Positions 11,801 to 23,295 of a stretch of DNA of 64,000 nucleotides are shown one piece after another. Every line of letters starts with the position of its first letter. Within the stretch, counting starts at the first letter, position 1. Below the pieces are notes generated by a model that was not told the origin of the DNA, ran no database searches, and was given only the letters and a program-made list of their open reading frames with translations. Source of the stretch: Cryptomeria japonica (Eukaryota; Streptophyta; Pinopsida; Cupressales; Cupressaceae). The DNA lies in assembly GCF_030272615.1 (NCBI RefSeq), contig NC_081405.1, positions 612,412,920 to 612,476,919 of the forward strand. Direction: 5' to 3'. The translations under genes and the position numbers were made by a program.

Positions 11801-12899
11801 AGCCTTGTATGGATTGAAGCAGGAACCTAGAGCATGGTATGAACACTTGCACTCCCATCTTGTGAAGATTGGATTTGAAAGAACAAGTGAAGATAGCAAT
11901 ATCTACTTTAAATCAGAAGGAGATCAGATTTTGATCTGTGAAGTATTTGTTGATGACATCATCTTTGGAGGTGATGACAAGATGAGTCATGAATTTGTTG
12001 ATGAGATGGAAACGGAGTTTGAAATGTCACTCATAGGGGAGATTAAGTTCTTCATTGAATTGCAGATTCAACAAATGAAAGATGGAATCTTTATTACTCA
12101 GTCCAAGTATGTCAAAGAGGTGTTGAAGACCTTTGGCATGGAAGACAGTAAACCGGTTGGTACACCAATGGTGACCGGTTGTAAATTATCAAAAGAGGAT
12201 GACTCGGCATTGGTAAATGAGAAGGATTACCGATCAATGATTGGTAAGTTGCATTATGTAGTGCATAGCAGACCAGACATTGCACATGCAGTGGGTTTTA
12301 CCGCTCGGTTTCAATAAAGCCCAAGAGAATCCCACTTGGTAGCAGTCAAGCAGATTCTTAGATTTCTGAAGGGAACAATTGACTATGGGTTATGGTATCC
12401 ATACAATAATGATTTCAATCTAAAAGTGTTCACAGATGTTGATTGGGTTGGTAATGTAGATGAACGAAAGAGCACAATCAGTGGTGCATTCTTCCTTGGT
12501 GGTAGACTGGTCTCATGGATGAGTAAAAAGCAGAGTTGTATCTCTTAGTCTACAACAGAAGCAGAGTATGTTGCAGCTTTTATGAACTGCACCCAAACTA
12601 TTTGGATGAAGCATGTATTAAATGGCTTCAAAGTTTCTGTATCTAAACCGGTAAGCATATTTAGTGACAATACAAGTGCAATTAACATTTCCAAGAATCC
12701 GGTTTTGCATGCTAGAACCAAGCACTTTGAGCTCAAGTATCATTTCTTGAGGGAGAAGGTTCAAAACAAGGAGGTTGTGTTCGAACATGTTTCTAGTAAG
12801 GAGCAGTTAGCAGACATATTCACCAAGCATCTACCAAAGGCTATATTTACATATTTGAGAGGTGAATTAGGGGTGCTGCCCCTTCAAGAGGTGAACTGA
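8891..12899 (+). pseudogene. copia-A gag-pol, start lost, stops and one frameshift
   Basis: Relic of the ~1360-residue Gag-Pol polyprotein. In order: Gag (to ~9500), zinc knuckle (~9610), protease with IDSGCSHHMTG (~9865), integrase zinc region (WHRRLCHVNF, ~10220), integrase core with HTDLCGP, LRTDQGGEF and LAERNN (10410-10725), reverse transcriptase with FVDDIIFGG (~11946) and RNase H with TDVDWVGN and EAEYVAA (12430-12580). Premature stops lie at 9041, 9128, 9194, 10688, 11232, 12315 and 12546. A 2-base loss near 10870 shifts the frame. The knuckle reads FFSC...GLIAINC, so one Cys and the His are gone, and the integrase CX2C has become GRECQLG. Normal stop 12897-12899. Confidence 0.9.
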
Positions 12900-13109
12900 A
12901 AGTATGTGCTCCACATCAGTTAGGTATTGCAGTGTCCAATATTTTTCAGGATTGATGTGTTGAAGGATGCTACTCCTCAGGGGGAGCAACATAATGGAAC
13001 ATGAAAACTTGTGCCTCCACTTTGGCATTGTTGTCAAAGGGGGAGAAGATGTGAAGTAGAGAAGATATCTGCAACAAAAGATGTGATGCTAGATAATATC
13101 TTTGTATAT
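12900..13109 (+). other. copia-A 3' non-coding part with extra purine tracts
   Basis: Two purine tracts precede the true one: 'cctcagggggagcaa' near 12977 and 'tgttgtcaaagggggagaag' near 13030. The same series occurs in copia-B and copia-C. The element is cut at 13109 by copia-B; the target copy TATAT (13105-13109) matches AATAT (20826-20830) at four of five bases. Confidence 0.75.
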
Positions 13110-14759
13110 TGATAACTCAATGATGAACCATTAGTACCAAACCAGTACTGAGGGGGGGGGGGTTGAATCAGTACCAACACAAATACAGTCCAAAACCGGT
13201 TTGACAACAAATACTCCAAATGACTGACAAACAGGGATATCGATAAAAAAGAGTGCAACCGGTAACATTCAGTACAACTCAATCAGTCATGAACCTGCCA
13301 CTCAATAAGTTTTCCTCTTAGCTCAATACTACAGTATCATTATATTCTCATGCATAAACAAGTAAACTTAACCATCAGATCTTCACAACAGTGAGTTCAA
13401 TATGTTTTATGGACATGCATAAAACATAGAACATTCATGTGCTTAACAGGTAAAACAAAGCATCACAAGACAAAAGCATTTCACATGACACACATATTTT
13501 TTCATGTGGAAACCCAACTGGGAAAAACCACGGTGGGGATGAATACCCACAAGCTGATTTTTGAACTCTTTAGAAGTCCGCTTTGTTAGGAGCCTTGTTC
13601 GGTTAAGGACATTACAACAGGTTCTGGTAGGAACCGATCCTATTAGGGATCACCCGATTAATGGATACCCGGTTAAGGGTTAAACCCGATAGGGTCACCT
13701 TGTTAGAGGATTTCAAGAACTCAATAGCTGAAAGGATCTCCTAAGCTCTCTAGCTTCTCAGAACTCATTAGCCTCGATTTACCCGGTTAAGGGGTTTGAA
13801 TCAAGCCGGTTAAGACCACCCGATTTAAGGGATTTTGAATCAAGCCAGTTAAGGCTACCCTGTTAGGGGATTTTACAACTGTTGAAGTGGTTAGAGATCA
13901 ACAGGTATTACAATGATATGTTAACAACACTCAATGCTAATGCAGATCCGTTTAGGCTCCTCTTTTCCTTCTGCACATTCACTTTGCAAGTATCTCTTCT
14001 CTCCTTTGGTCTAGCAAGAATTACATATCACTTCACTTGGATACACATTCACAACTTTTTCCAACAACCTCAGAAAGAAACACAACATCGACCTTATAGG
14101 AAACATACAGGCTGGTAACAAAAACCCTAAACCCTAAACCTGTTAGGTTAAACAATTCAAGCGGTTCAATCCTAACCATTGAATCATACTGCATTAAATG
14201 CAACAATCTTGAATCGATCTCAAGACATTCTCCATCGTCCATTATCCACCGATTTCTTGGCGGCTGATAACTCATCACGTGTTATCACCGTTTGACAGAC
14301 TTCGCACATTCCCGAGGTAGACAGGAATAGTCTTCTTCATGCAAGATCCTTCACACGCATAGAGCTTACGTGGCAACACGATCTATCCTCCATCATATTG
14401 CTAACTCATCACACAGAGATCACTGATTGAGTCACACAAACTTGAGGTAATCCAACCAAAAATCCTGAAGTGGAAGCTGCCTACCAACTGGTAGTCATAC
14501 AATGCTTCCATGTGCCGGTTCCCATAACTACATGCCGGTTCACCTTGAACAAATATGCCGCTTCACTTTCCTTGAACAAATATGCCGCTTCACTTTGGCA
14601 TATAAACCAGTGCATACATATGCCGGTTCCTCTCTCTCTTCACCTATCACATGTGCCGGTTCACACCATGTCTCATATTGACATCAATGACAACATACAA
14701 TATCATCATGTCTTCATGCCGGTTCACATAATGCCATGCTGGTTCACATAATGCCAACA
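13110..14759 (-). repeat. copia-B 3' LTR
   Basis: 1650 bp. On the plus strand it starts TGATAAC and ends GCCAACA, the reverse complement of TGTTGGC...TTATCA. It holds the same hairpin (near 13517-13546) and 'ttaaccggg' motif cluster (13600-13880) as copia-A. A run of about nine G at 13143-13152 corresponds to the C-run near the LTR end. 14515-14755 carries repeated 'atgccggttcac' words. Confidence 0.92.
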
Positions 14760-15001
14760 ATCTCCCCCTTAGCATTGATGGCAATATACAAAAGATATCT
14801 TCTCTACTTCACATCTTCTCCCCATTTGCTGCAGATATCTTTTTGTTTCACTCCTTCTCCCCCTTTGACAACAATGCCAAAGTGGAGGTACAATCATCAC
14901 TGTTTCATCATGCTACTCCCCCTGAGGAGTAGCATCCTTAAACACACCAATCAACCAAAAATTTGTCTTTCCAGTACCTGACTGATGTGGAACAATCACT
15001 T
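14760..15001 (-). other. copia-B 3' non-coding part and purine tracts
   Basis: Read on the minus strand this holds three G-rich tracts after the pol stop: CTCAGGGGGAG (~14927), TTGTCAAAGGGGGAGAAG (~14862) and the LTR-adjacent CTAAGGGGGAGAT (14760-14772), which would prime plus-strand DNA synthesis. Confidence 0.8.
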
Positions 15002-18000
15002 TTAGTTCACCTCCTGAAGGGGCAATACCCCTAATTCACCTCTCAAATGCACAAATGTTGTCTTTGGGAGGGGCTTGGTGAATATGTCTGCTAACTGCTC
15101 CTTACTGGGCACATGCTCCAGTGCAATCTCTTTATTTTGAACCTTTTCCCTCAAGAAATGATACTTAAGCTCAAAATGCTTGGTTCTAGAATGTAAAACC
15201 GGATTCTTTGATATATTGATAGCACTTGTGTTATCACATAATATGCTTACCGGTTCAGATACAGGGATCTTGAAGCCTTCCAGTACATGCTTCATCCAAA
15301 TTGTCTGAGTGCAGTTCATGAAAGCTGCAACATACTCCGCTTTCGCTATAGACTGAGAGATACAACTCTACTTTTTACTCATCCATGAGACCAGTCTACC
15401 ATCGAGAAAGAATGCACCACCGGTTGTGCTCTTCCGGTCATCCACATTACCTACCCAATCAACATCTGTGAACACTTTCAGATTGAAATTATTGCTGTAT
15501 GGGTACCACAATCCATAGTCAACTATTCCCTTCAGATACCTAAGAATCCGCTTGACTGCAATCAAGTGAGATTCTCTTGGACTCTTCTGGAACCTTGCAG
15601 TAATGCCAACTACATGTGCAATATCTGGTCGGCTATGCACTACATAATGCAACTTACCAATCATTGACCAGTATTCCTTCTCATCAACCAGTGTGGAATC
15701 ATCCTCCTTTGTCAATTTGCAACCGGTCACCATCGGTGTACCAACCGGTTTTCTATCTTCAATGCCAAAAGTCTTCAACACCTCTTTGACATATTTGGAC
15801 TAAGTGATGAAGATTCCATCTTCCATTTGCTGGATCTATAGTCCAATGAAGAACTTAATCTCCCCTATGAGTGACATCTCAAACTCTTTCTTCATCTCAT
15901 CAGCAAACTCATGACTCATCTTGTCATCTCCACCAAAGATGATGTCATCAACAAAAACTTCACAGATCAGAATCTGATCTCCTTCAGACTTCAAGTAGAT
16001 ATTGCTATCTTCACTTGTTCTCTCAAATCCAATCTTCACAAGATGGGAATGTAGGCGCTCATACCATGCCCTAGGTGCTTGCTTTAGACCATATAATGCT
16101 TTCTGTAGCCTACATACCATGTCACTGTCTTCAGATAGGGCAAACCCATCTGGTTGCTCAATATACACCTCCTCTTCAAGTACACCATTTAGGAATGCAG
16201 ATTTTACATCCATTTGATATACCTTGAACCTCTTAAAAGCTGCATATGCAAGAAGCATATGAACTCCTTCCAATCTGCCTATAGGAGCAAAGGTTTCCCC
16301 ATAGTCTTCACCTTCTTCTTGAGCATATCCTTTGCATACCAGTCTAGCTTTATTCCTAATCACTGTGCCATCCTCATTCAGCTTATTTCTGAACACCCAT
16401 TTGGTGCCAATGACATTTTTATGCTCTGGTCTGGGTACCAAGGACCATGTACCATTTTTCTCTATCTGGTCAAGTTTTTCTTCCATTGCCTTGATCCAGT
16501 CTTCATCTTTATGAGCCTCTTTGAATGACTTAGGCTCAAATTCAGAGATCATACATGAGTTTTCTCTGATCTTTCTTCTGGTAAGGATTCCTGCATCCTT
16601 ATCACCTATGGTCTGCTTGGGATCATGATTCAACTTGACATACCGAGGAATGGTCTTAACTGGCTCTTCTTGCTTTTCTTCTTCATCCTCATCTTCATCA
16701 GTATCAGCATTCACCGGTTCAGGAACACTGTTACTGGTACTCAGTTGACTGACAACCGGTTCCCAGAAGGTTGCAACCCATTCATTTATAGCTTGCTCAC
16801 TGCCAGTTTCCTCAGTCTTCTTAGAGGATTCATCAACTCTTACATTGATTCTTTCCATAATTCTCTGAGTCCTATTGTTGTAGCACTTGAAAGCTTTACT
16901 CTTGGTGGAATATCCTAGAAATATTCCCTCATCACATTTAGCTTCAAAATTGCCCTGATGTTCACTTCTCTTGATGTAACAGTTGCTACCAAATACCTTA
17001 AAGTAGTTAACCACAGGTGTCTTACTGGTCCAATACTCATAAGGAGTTTGTCCTTACCCTTTTTGATGAGTACCCGGTTCATAGTGTAGACTGCAGTGCT
17101 CACCGCTTCTCTCCAAAAGGTGTGAGCTACCTTTCCTTGGATCAACATGGTTCTAGCTGCTTCAACCACAGTCCGGTTATTCCTCTCTGCTAGGCCATTC
17201 TGCTGTGGAGTCCAGGGGGCAGACAACTGTCTCTTGATGCCAAATTCTTCACAATACTTGTTGAATTCACTAGATGTGAATTCCCCTCCTTGATCAGTTC
17301 TGAGACATTTGATCCTTTTACCGCTTTCCTTCTCCACTAATGCTCTGAAAGCTTTGAATTTCCCAAAAGCTTCAAACTTGTCTTTCAAGAATGTGACCCA
17401 CATCATTCTTGAGAAGTCATCAGTGAGAATCATGAAGTACCTATCACCCTGCACACTTCTAGTTTTCATAGGACCACATAAATCAGTATGCACAAGATCA
17501 AGCAAGTTGTCAGTAGTGAAAGATTTACCTTTAAAGGTTGAGGAAGACATTTTCCCCAATTGACATTCTCTACACAAGGTATTATCCGGTTTGCTTAGCA
17601 CCGACAACCCTCTAACTGCCTTGATCTTACTAGCCTTCACAATGTTATCAAAGTTCACATGGCAGAATCTCCTATGCCATATCCAGCTATCATCAAGCTT
17701 AGCCATAAGACAAGTACTTATATTTGCATTCAGATGAAATATGTTACCTTTAGTCTGCATGCCGGTGGCTACCAATTTACCATCTTTACCTTTGATTCTG
17801 CAAACTCCATTCTTGAATTGCAGAGTGAGGCCACTGTCATTTAACTGGGCAACACTTAGAAGGTTGTGTCTGAGACCATCCACCCAGTACACATTTTCAG
17901 CACTACTCTTTCCATTCAAAGAGATGGACCCTCTACCTTTGACCATGCATGGTGCATCATTGCCAAAGAGAACCACACCACCATCATACTCCTCTAAGGA

Positions 18001-19092
18001 TAGAAACTTGCTCTGGTCACCAGTCATATGGTGAGAACAACCACTGTCAATGATCCACTCATTGGAATCATCAATCCGGGAGACAAGAGCCTTCTTGTCT
18101 GCCACATCTTCCTTTACAACAACAAACACAATGTCTTCATTCTCTTCATCTTCTGATTCCTCATCTGTGACACCTTCATCAACTGCCACAAAATAATTTT
18201 TCCAGTTTCCTCCTTTGAATTTCTTGAACCTTTCCAGTTTATCCTTGTTGTCACTATTAGGACAGTTCATAGAAATATGTCCTATCCGGTTATAGGAGAA
18301 ACATTTCAAAGGTAGCTTACCTTTGTATTTACCAGTTCCTTTTGAGAATTTCCTGGCAAGAAGTGCTTCAAATTCCATCAGAAACTCTTCATCCTTCATT
18401 TCTCTACTCTGATTAGGTTCCCCACTAGTGCTAGCCTCGTTTCCTTTTCTGGAAGGTATAACAGAGGCTCTAAAAGCTAATTCTATCTTTTGAACACTAC
18501 CATCAAAACTATTCAGCTCATAGGCTGTCAACTTGGCTATGATGGAGTCCAAGGACCCCTTAGACTTGTCTATTGATCTCAGCTCCTGAATAGTAGCAAG
18601 CCTTATTGCATAGACTGACAACAGGGATCTTAGGACTTTTCTTACCATAGTGGAATCTTCTATTTTGCCACCTGCACTCTTTATTTCTCCAACAATTGTT
18701 TTGATTCTTATTCCATACTGCTGAATGGTCTCTCCTTCAACCATCTGCATGTCTTCAAACTTCCCTCTCAGGCTCTTTTCCTTAGCCTGTTTTACATGCT
18801 CATCACCACCATAGATATTTTCAAGAGCATCCCATACCTCTTTGGGATTTGCCTTGTCCTGAACATCAATGAACTCAATGTCAGATAGACTACTGATGAG
18901 GGCTTCCATGACTTGCCCATTTTCTTGTATCTCTCTCTTTTGGTCATCGGTGAGAGTACCGGTAGGAACAACATATACATTTTCAACATAACTCCAGTGT
19001 TGAACACCCATGCTTTTGATGAATATCTTCATCCTGTCTTTCCATATACCAAAATTTTCCCTGCTAAACTTTGGGCCTTCCCTCTTCATCAT
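15002..19092 (-). pseudogene. copia-B gag-pol, one frameshift and three stops
   Basis: The ATG at 19092 opens MMKREGPKFSRENF, the usual Gag start, 56 bases after the primer site. A 725-codon frame runs unbroken through Gag (UBN2-like, residues 1-200), zinc knuckle (~263; CFSYNRIGH, second Cys changed to Tyr), protease (~349, IDSGCSHHMTG) and integrase (HTDLCGP ~536, RTDQGGEF ~597, LAERNN ~634). A 1-base loss near 17045 shifts the frame. Reverse transcriptase (FVDDIIFGG) and RNase H follow in one frame from 17014, with TAG stops at 15836-15838, 15800-15802 and 15368-15370. Each of these is CAG in copia-A. The end LGVLPLQEVN is shared with copia-A. Confidence 0.92.
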
Positions 19093-19147
19093 TTGACTAG
19101 GATCTTTTCCTCAAGTGGTTAAGCTTACAACACAGAGGACCTGGAGT

Positions 19148-19159
19148 GCTCTGATACCA
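19148..19159 (-). other. copia-B primer binding site (initiator Met tRNA)
   Basis: The reverse complement reads TGGTATCAGAGC, the perfect plant initiator-Met-tRNA site, two bases inside the 5' LTR end. Confidence 0.92.
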
Positions 19160-19161
19160 AT

Positions 19162-20825
19162 TGATAACTCAATGATGAACCATTAGTACCAAACCGGTAC
19201 TGAGAGGGGCGGGGGGTGAATCAGTACCAACACAAATACAGTCCAAAACCAGTTTGACAACAAATACTCCAAATGACTGACAAATAGGGATACCGGTAAA
19301 ACAGAGTGCAACTGGTAACATTTAGTACAACTCAATCAATCATGAACCTATCACTCAATAAGATTTCCTCTTAGCTCAATACTATAGTATCATTATATTC
19401 TCATGCATAAACAAGTAAACTTAACCATCAAATCTTCACAACAGTGAGTTCAATATGTTTTATAGACAGGCATAAAACATAGAACCTTCATGTGCTTAAC
19501 AGGTAAAACAAAGCATCACAAGACAAAAGCATTTCACATGACACACATATTTTTTCACGTGGAAACCCAATTGGGAAAAACCACAGTGGGGATGAATACC
19601 CACAAGCTACTTTTTGAACTCTTTAGAAGTCCGCTTTGTTAGGAGCCTTGTCCGGTTAAGGACATTACAATAGGTTCTGGTAGGAACCGATCTTGTTAGG
19701 GATCACCTGATTAAGGGATACCCAGTTAAGGGTTAAACACAGTAGGGTCACCTTGTTAGAGGATTTCAAGAACTCAATAGCTGAAAGGATCTCCTAAGCT
19801 CTCTAGCTTCTCAGAACTCATTAGCCTTGAGTTACCCGGTTAAGGGATTTGAATCAAGTTGGTTAAGACCACCCGATTTAAGGGATTTTGAATCAAGCCA
19901 GTTAAGGCTACCTTGTTAGGGGATTTTACAACTGTTGAAGTGGTTAGCCATCAACAGGTATTACAATGATCTGTTAACAACACTCAATGCTAATGCAGAT
20001 CCATTTAGGCTCCTCTTTTCCTTTTGCACATTCACTTTGCAAGTATCTCTTCTCTCCTTTGGTCTGGCAAGAATTACGTATCACTTCACTTGGATACACA
20101 TTCACAAGTTTTGCCAACAACCTCAGAAAGAAACACAACATCAACCTTATAGGAAACATACAGGTCGGTAGCAAAAACCCTAAACCTGTTAGGTTAAGCA
20201 ATTCAAGTGGTTCAATCCTGACCGTTGAATCATTCTGCATTAAATGCAACAATCTTGAATCGATCTCAAGACATTCTCCATCGTTCATTATCCACCGATT
20301 TCTTGGCGGCTGATAACTCATCACACATTATCATCGTTTGACAGACTTCGCACATTCCTGAGGTAGATAGGAATAGTCTTCTTCATGTAAGATCCTTCAT
20401 GCGCACAGAGCTTACGTGGCAACATGATCTGTCCTCCATCATACTGTTAACTCATCACACAGAGATCACCAATTGAGTCACACAGACTTGAGGTACTCCA
20501 ACCGGAAATCCTGAAGTGGAAGTTGCCTACCAACCGGTAGTCATACAATGCTTCCATGTGCCAGTTCCCATAACTACATACTGGTTCACCTTGAACAAAT
20601 ATGCCGCTTCACTTTCCTTGAATAAATATGCCGCTTCACTTTGGCATATAAACCGGTGCATACATATGCCGGTTCCTCTCTCTCTTCACCTATCACATGT
20701 GCTGGTTCACACCATGTCTCATATTGACATCAATGACAACATACAATATCATTATGTCTTCATGCCGGTTCACATAATGCCATGCCGGTTCACGTAATGC
20801 CATGCCGGTTCACATAATGCCAACA
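19162..20825 (-). repeat. copia-B 5' LTR
   Basis: 1664 bp with the same ends as the 3' copy. A TATA-like CCTATAAGG (minus strand) lies at 20145-20153 and the hairpin at about 19557-19586. It is head to head with the copia-A 3' LTR: the two LTR starts are 30 bp apart and read away from each other. Confidence 0.92.
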
Positions 20826-20843
20826 AATATTGCCATCAATGCC

Positions 20844-20855
20844 AAAGGGGGAGAT
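20844..20855 (+). other. copia-A polypurine tract
   Basis: AAAGGGGGAGAT lies directly before the 3' LTR, preceded by 'ttgccatcaatgcc'. It is the primer for plus-strand DNA, and copia-C has an identical tract. Confidence 0.88.
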
Positions 20856-22372
20856 TGTTGGCATTTGTGCAGAATATGTTGACATGATGATATTGTATGT
20901 TGTCATTGATGTCAATATGCTGAAGAGTGAACCAGTATATTGAAGTTTGCAACAGGCAAAGAGAAGCAGTATAATACCAAGAACCGGTATATGTGAGAAC
21001 CGGTATAACTTTGTGAACTGGTATATGTGAAAAGGTGAAGCGGTATGTTTGTGTGAGGTAAACCGATATGATGGTATGAGAACCGGTATATGAAGGTTTT
21101 GCATGGATGAAGGTTTTGCATGACTACCGGTTGGTAGTCTCAACTTCAGGGTTTCTGGTTGAAGTGTTCCAAGCTTGTGTGATGAGTTAGCATTGTAATG
21201 AAGATCAGATCATGTTGCCACGTCAGCTTGAGCACGTGAAGGATCTTGCATGAAGGAGATCGATCCTATCTACCTCGGGAATGTGTGAAGTCTCTGTAAA
21301 TGGTGGAGAACACGTGATGGGTTATCGCATCCATGAAGTGGTGAAGAACGAACGATGGAGAATGTCTTGAGATCTGTTCAAGACCATTGTAGTCAAATGC
21401 AATGTGATTAACGGTTAGGATTGAACCGACTGTATTGGTAAACCTAAATGTTTGGGGTTTAGGGGTTTTGCTGTCGATCTATCTGTTTCCTATAAGGTCA
21501 ATGTTGTGTTTCATATTGAGGCTATTGGAAAATGGTGTGTGTGTATCTAAGTGCAGAGTTACGTGATTCTTACCAGACCAGATGAGATAAGAGGATTGAT
21601 TCCTGCATAGTGTGTGTGTAGAAGGAAGGAACTTAAGCGGATCTGCATTAGGCAGTGAGTGCTATTATCAGATCATTGTAATACCTGTTGATCTTTAACC
21701 ACTTCAACAATTGGAAAATCCCTTAACCAGGTAGCTTTAACCAACTTGCTATAAATCCATTAATAGGGTGACTCAAACTCATTGAGTTCTTGAAATCCTC
21801 TTACAAGGTAACCTCTAACAGGGTTTAACCCTTAACCGGGTATTTAGCCATCCCTTAACCGGGTGATCTCTAACAGGATCGGTTCCTAGAGAACCTGTTG
21901 TAACAGTCTCTAACCAGACTAGGCTCCTAACAGAGCGGACTTCTAAAGAGTTCAAAATCAGCTTGTGGGTATTCATCCCCACTGTTGTTTATCCCAGTCG
22001 GGTTTCCACATGAAAAATCTATGTCATGTGTAGTATTTATCATGTGATGATTTAAGTGATTTGTGTCTAAAGGTAAATCATGCTGAGCTAGCTGTTTTTA
22101 TATTTCTGGTGATAGATTACCTATTTATGCATAAGGGTGAAATGGAAGTGTAGTATTAAGTTGAGTGGAAAGCTAAGTGATTAACCGGTTAAAGTTTTTC
22201 ACAGTCATTGTTAGCTTTACCGGTTGCACTCTATTTCAGACCGATGTTATTGTCTGTCAGACATTTGCAGTGTTTGCAGTTAAACCGGTTCGGGAAAAGT
22301 TTTTGTGACTGTACTGATTCACCCCCCCTCTCAATACCGGTTTGGTACTTATTGTTCATCATTGAGTTATCA
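20856..22372 (+). repeat. copia-A 3' LTR
   Basis: 1517 bp, colinear with the 5' copy over its whole length with scattered substitutions and small indels. The hairpin near 21985 is weaker than in the 5' copy (two changes in the left arm). It is followed by the target copy AAATA (22373-22377). Confidence 0.92.
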
Positions 22373-22377
22373 AAATA

Positions 22378-22854
22378 ACAATCCCAGTCAATCGAGAAGT
22401 TGTTCCTTCATCAACATATGTTGATCCAGAATCCTTAAAACCTTCTACATCAAAGAAAGCAGAGATCAAAGAAAAGTTCAAGATTAAAGACATGGGATGT
22501 GGTAAATTTATCTTTCATGTTGATCAAATCCCACTATCTCCTAAGACATTCAGTCGAAAGGAACAATATATAAACAATTTGGAAGACCAAGGAATTGGGT
22601 GTGAACCACCTAGTGTTGTGGCTACTAAGTCTGAATGCAAATCTACTTTAGCGGTGCAAGCAACTCTTGATATCAATAGTCCTAAGAGTGGTTCCAACAA
22701 AGAATCTATTGAGCGTATTGCCAACCCTCTTGAGAACTCACATAGCTTTACTATTTCATCCATTCATTCCATTTCCACTCCACTTCCAGACTTGGATAAA
22801 AAAAGAATTAGAAAATCCCTTGCTCATTGGGGATCAAAAATCAAGCTTTGAAAA
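22378..22854 (+). pseudogene. gypsy-1 segment after the protease, resumed
   Basis: gypsy-1 continues after copia-A. The segment MGCGKF...QIPLSPKTF aligns with NGCGEY...NLPLSPKSF downstream of the gypsy-2 protease. It ends in a Ser-rich tail and a stop at 22849-22851. The G-patch-like stretch seen in gypsy-2 is missing here. The role of this segment in Tat-like elements is unknown to me beyond being a linker before reverse transcriptase. Confidence 0.65.
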
Positions 22855-23295
22855 GAAAAATATAAAAGTCAAAAATAAAGAAAAGGCCTTTAGTCCAAAT
22901 CAAATTCAAAAGCTATAGGACTCTGCAAAAATAAAGGTCAAGGATAAAAATCCTATGAAGAAAAAAGAGAAAGAGTTGATCTCCCCTAATATCAAAATAA
23001 CTGGGGGCAAAATTTCTAAAATTTCAAGTAAAAAAGAACACTTATTGATCCTAAGTCTCCATCATGCTATCCTACTTTCACTTATTTTCGCAATCATAAG
23101 CCTTTATAACTCATCCACTTGTTCCACACATCCATTCCCTTCTAGTGATACATCAGGGACCTTTAATGGAGCTTACTCAAAGGAATTTGTTGTCAAGGAT
23201 GCCCAAACTTCTTTAGGTGACACGTATATGGGCCTATGTAGTTCACACACTAGTAATTCTATCTCAGTTCCTTTATCAAGGAAGACAGTCACTTG
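22855..23295 (+). other. gypsy-1 internal deletion zone
   Basis: About 440 bases where reverse transcriptase, RNase H and the integrase core should be (over 2.5 kb in complete relatives). The sequence is Lys- and Ser-rich in translation and shows no motif of those domains. I take it as spacer DNA left after a large internal deletion. Confidence 0.5.

Larger units (their letters stand above)
13110..20825 (-). mobile_element. copia-B: full-length Ty1/copia element, minus strand
   Basis: Same family as copia-A but inverted and nested in its 3' non-coding part. The LTRs are 13110-14759 (3' LTR) and 19162-20825 (5' LTR). It has a perfect primer site (19148-19159), a single gag-pol region (15002-19092) and a purine tract next to the 3' LTR (14760-14772). 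The target is the sequence 'gtatattgcc': copia-B's own internal copy (14780-14795, read on the minus strand) shows the unbroken form, which confirms the insertion point. Total length is 7716 bp. Its coding region is less damaged than that of copia-A, as expected for a later insertion. Confidence 0.93.
6619..22372 (+). mobile_element. copia-A: full-length Ty1/copia element, disrupted
   Basis: Both LTRs (6619-8138 and 20856-22372) start TGTTGGC and end TTATCA. The element is flanked by the 5-bp target duplication AAATA (6614-6618 and 22373-22377). The order is 5' LTR, Met-tRNA primer site, gag, protease, integrase, reverse transcriptase, RNase H, purine tracts, 3' LTR. Integrase before reverse transcriptase is the Ty1/copia order. 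copia-B of the same family interrupts it at 13110-20825. Without copia-B it would be about 8.0 kb. The two LTRs show six differences in their first ~120 bases, so it is not a recent insertion. Confidence 0.92.

Noticed and set aside
14115-14145. 'aaaccctaaaccctaaacc' as a telomere trace
   Set aside because: Only two to three units, within the copia-B LTR, and present in reduced form in the other LTRs of the family.
16214-16528. Plus-strand frames across copia-B
   Set aside because: They are antisense shadows of the reverse-transcriptase region; no family resemblance.
22492-22851. 119-codon frame as an independent host gene
   Set aside because: It aligns with the post-protease segment of gypsy-2 and directly abuts the copia-A target site, so it is part of gypsy-1.
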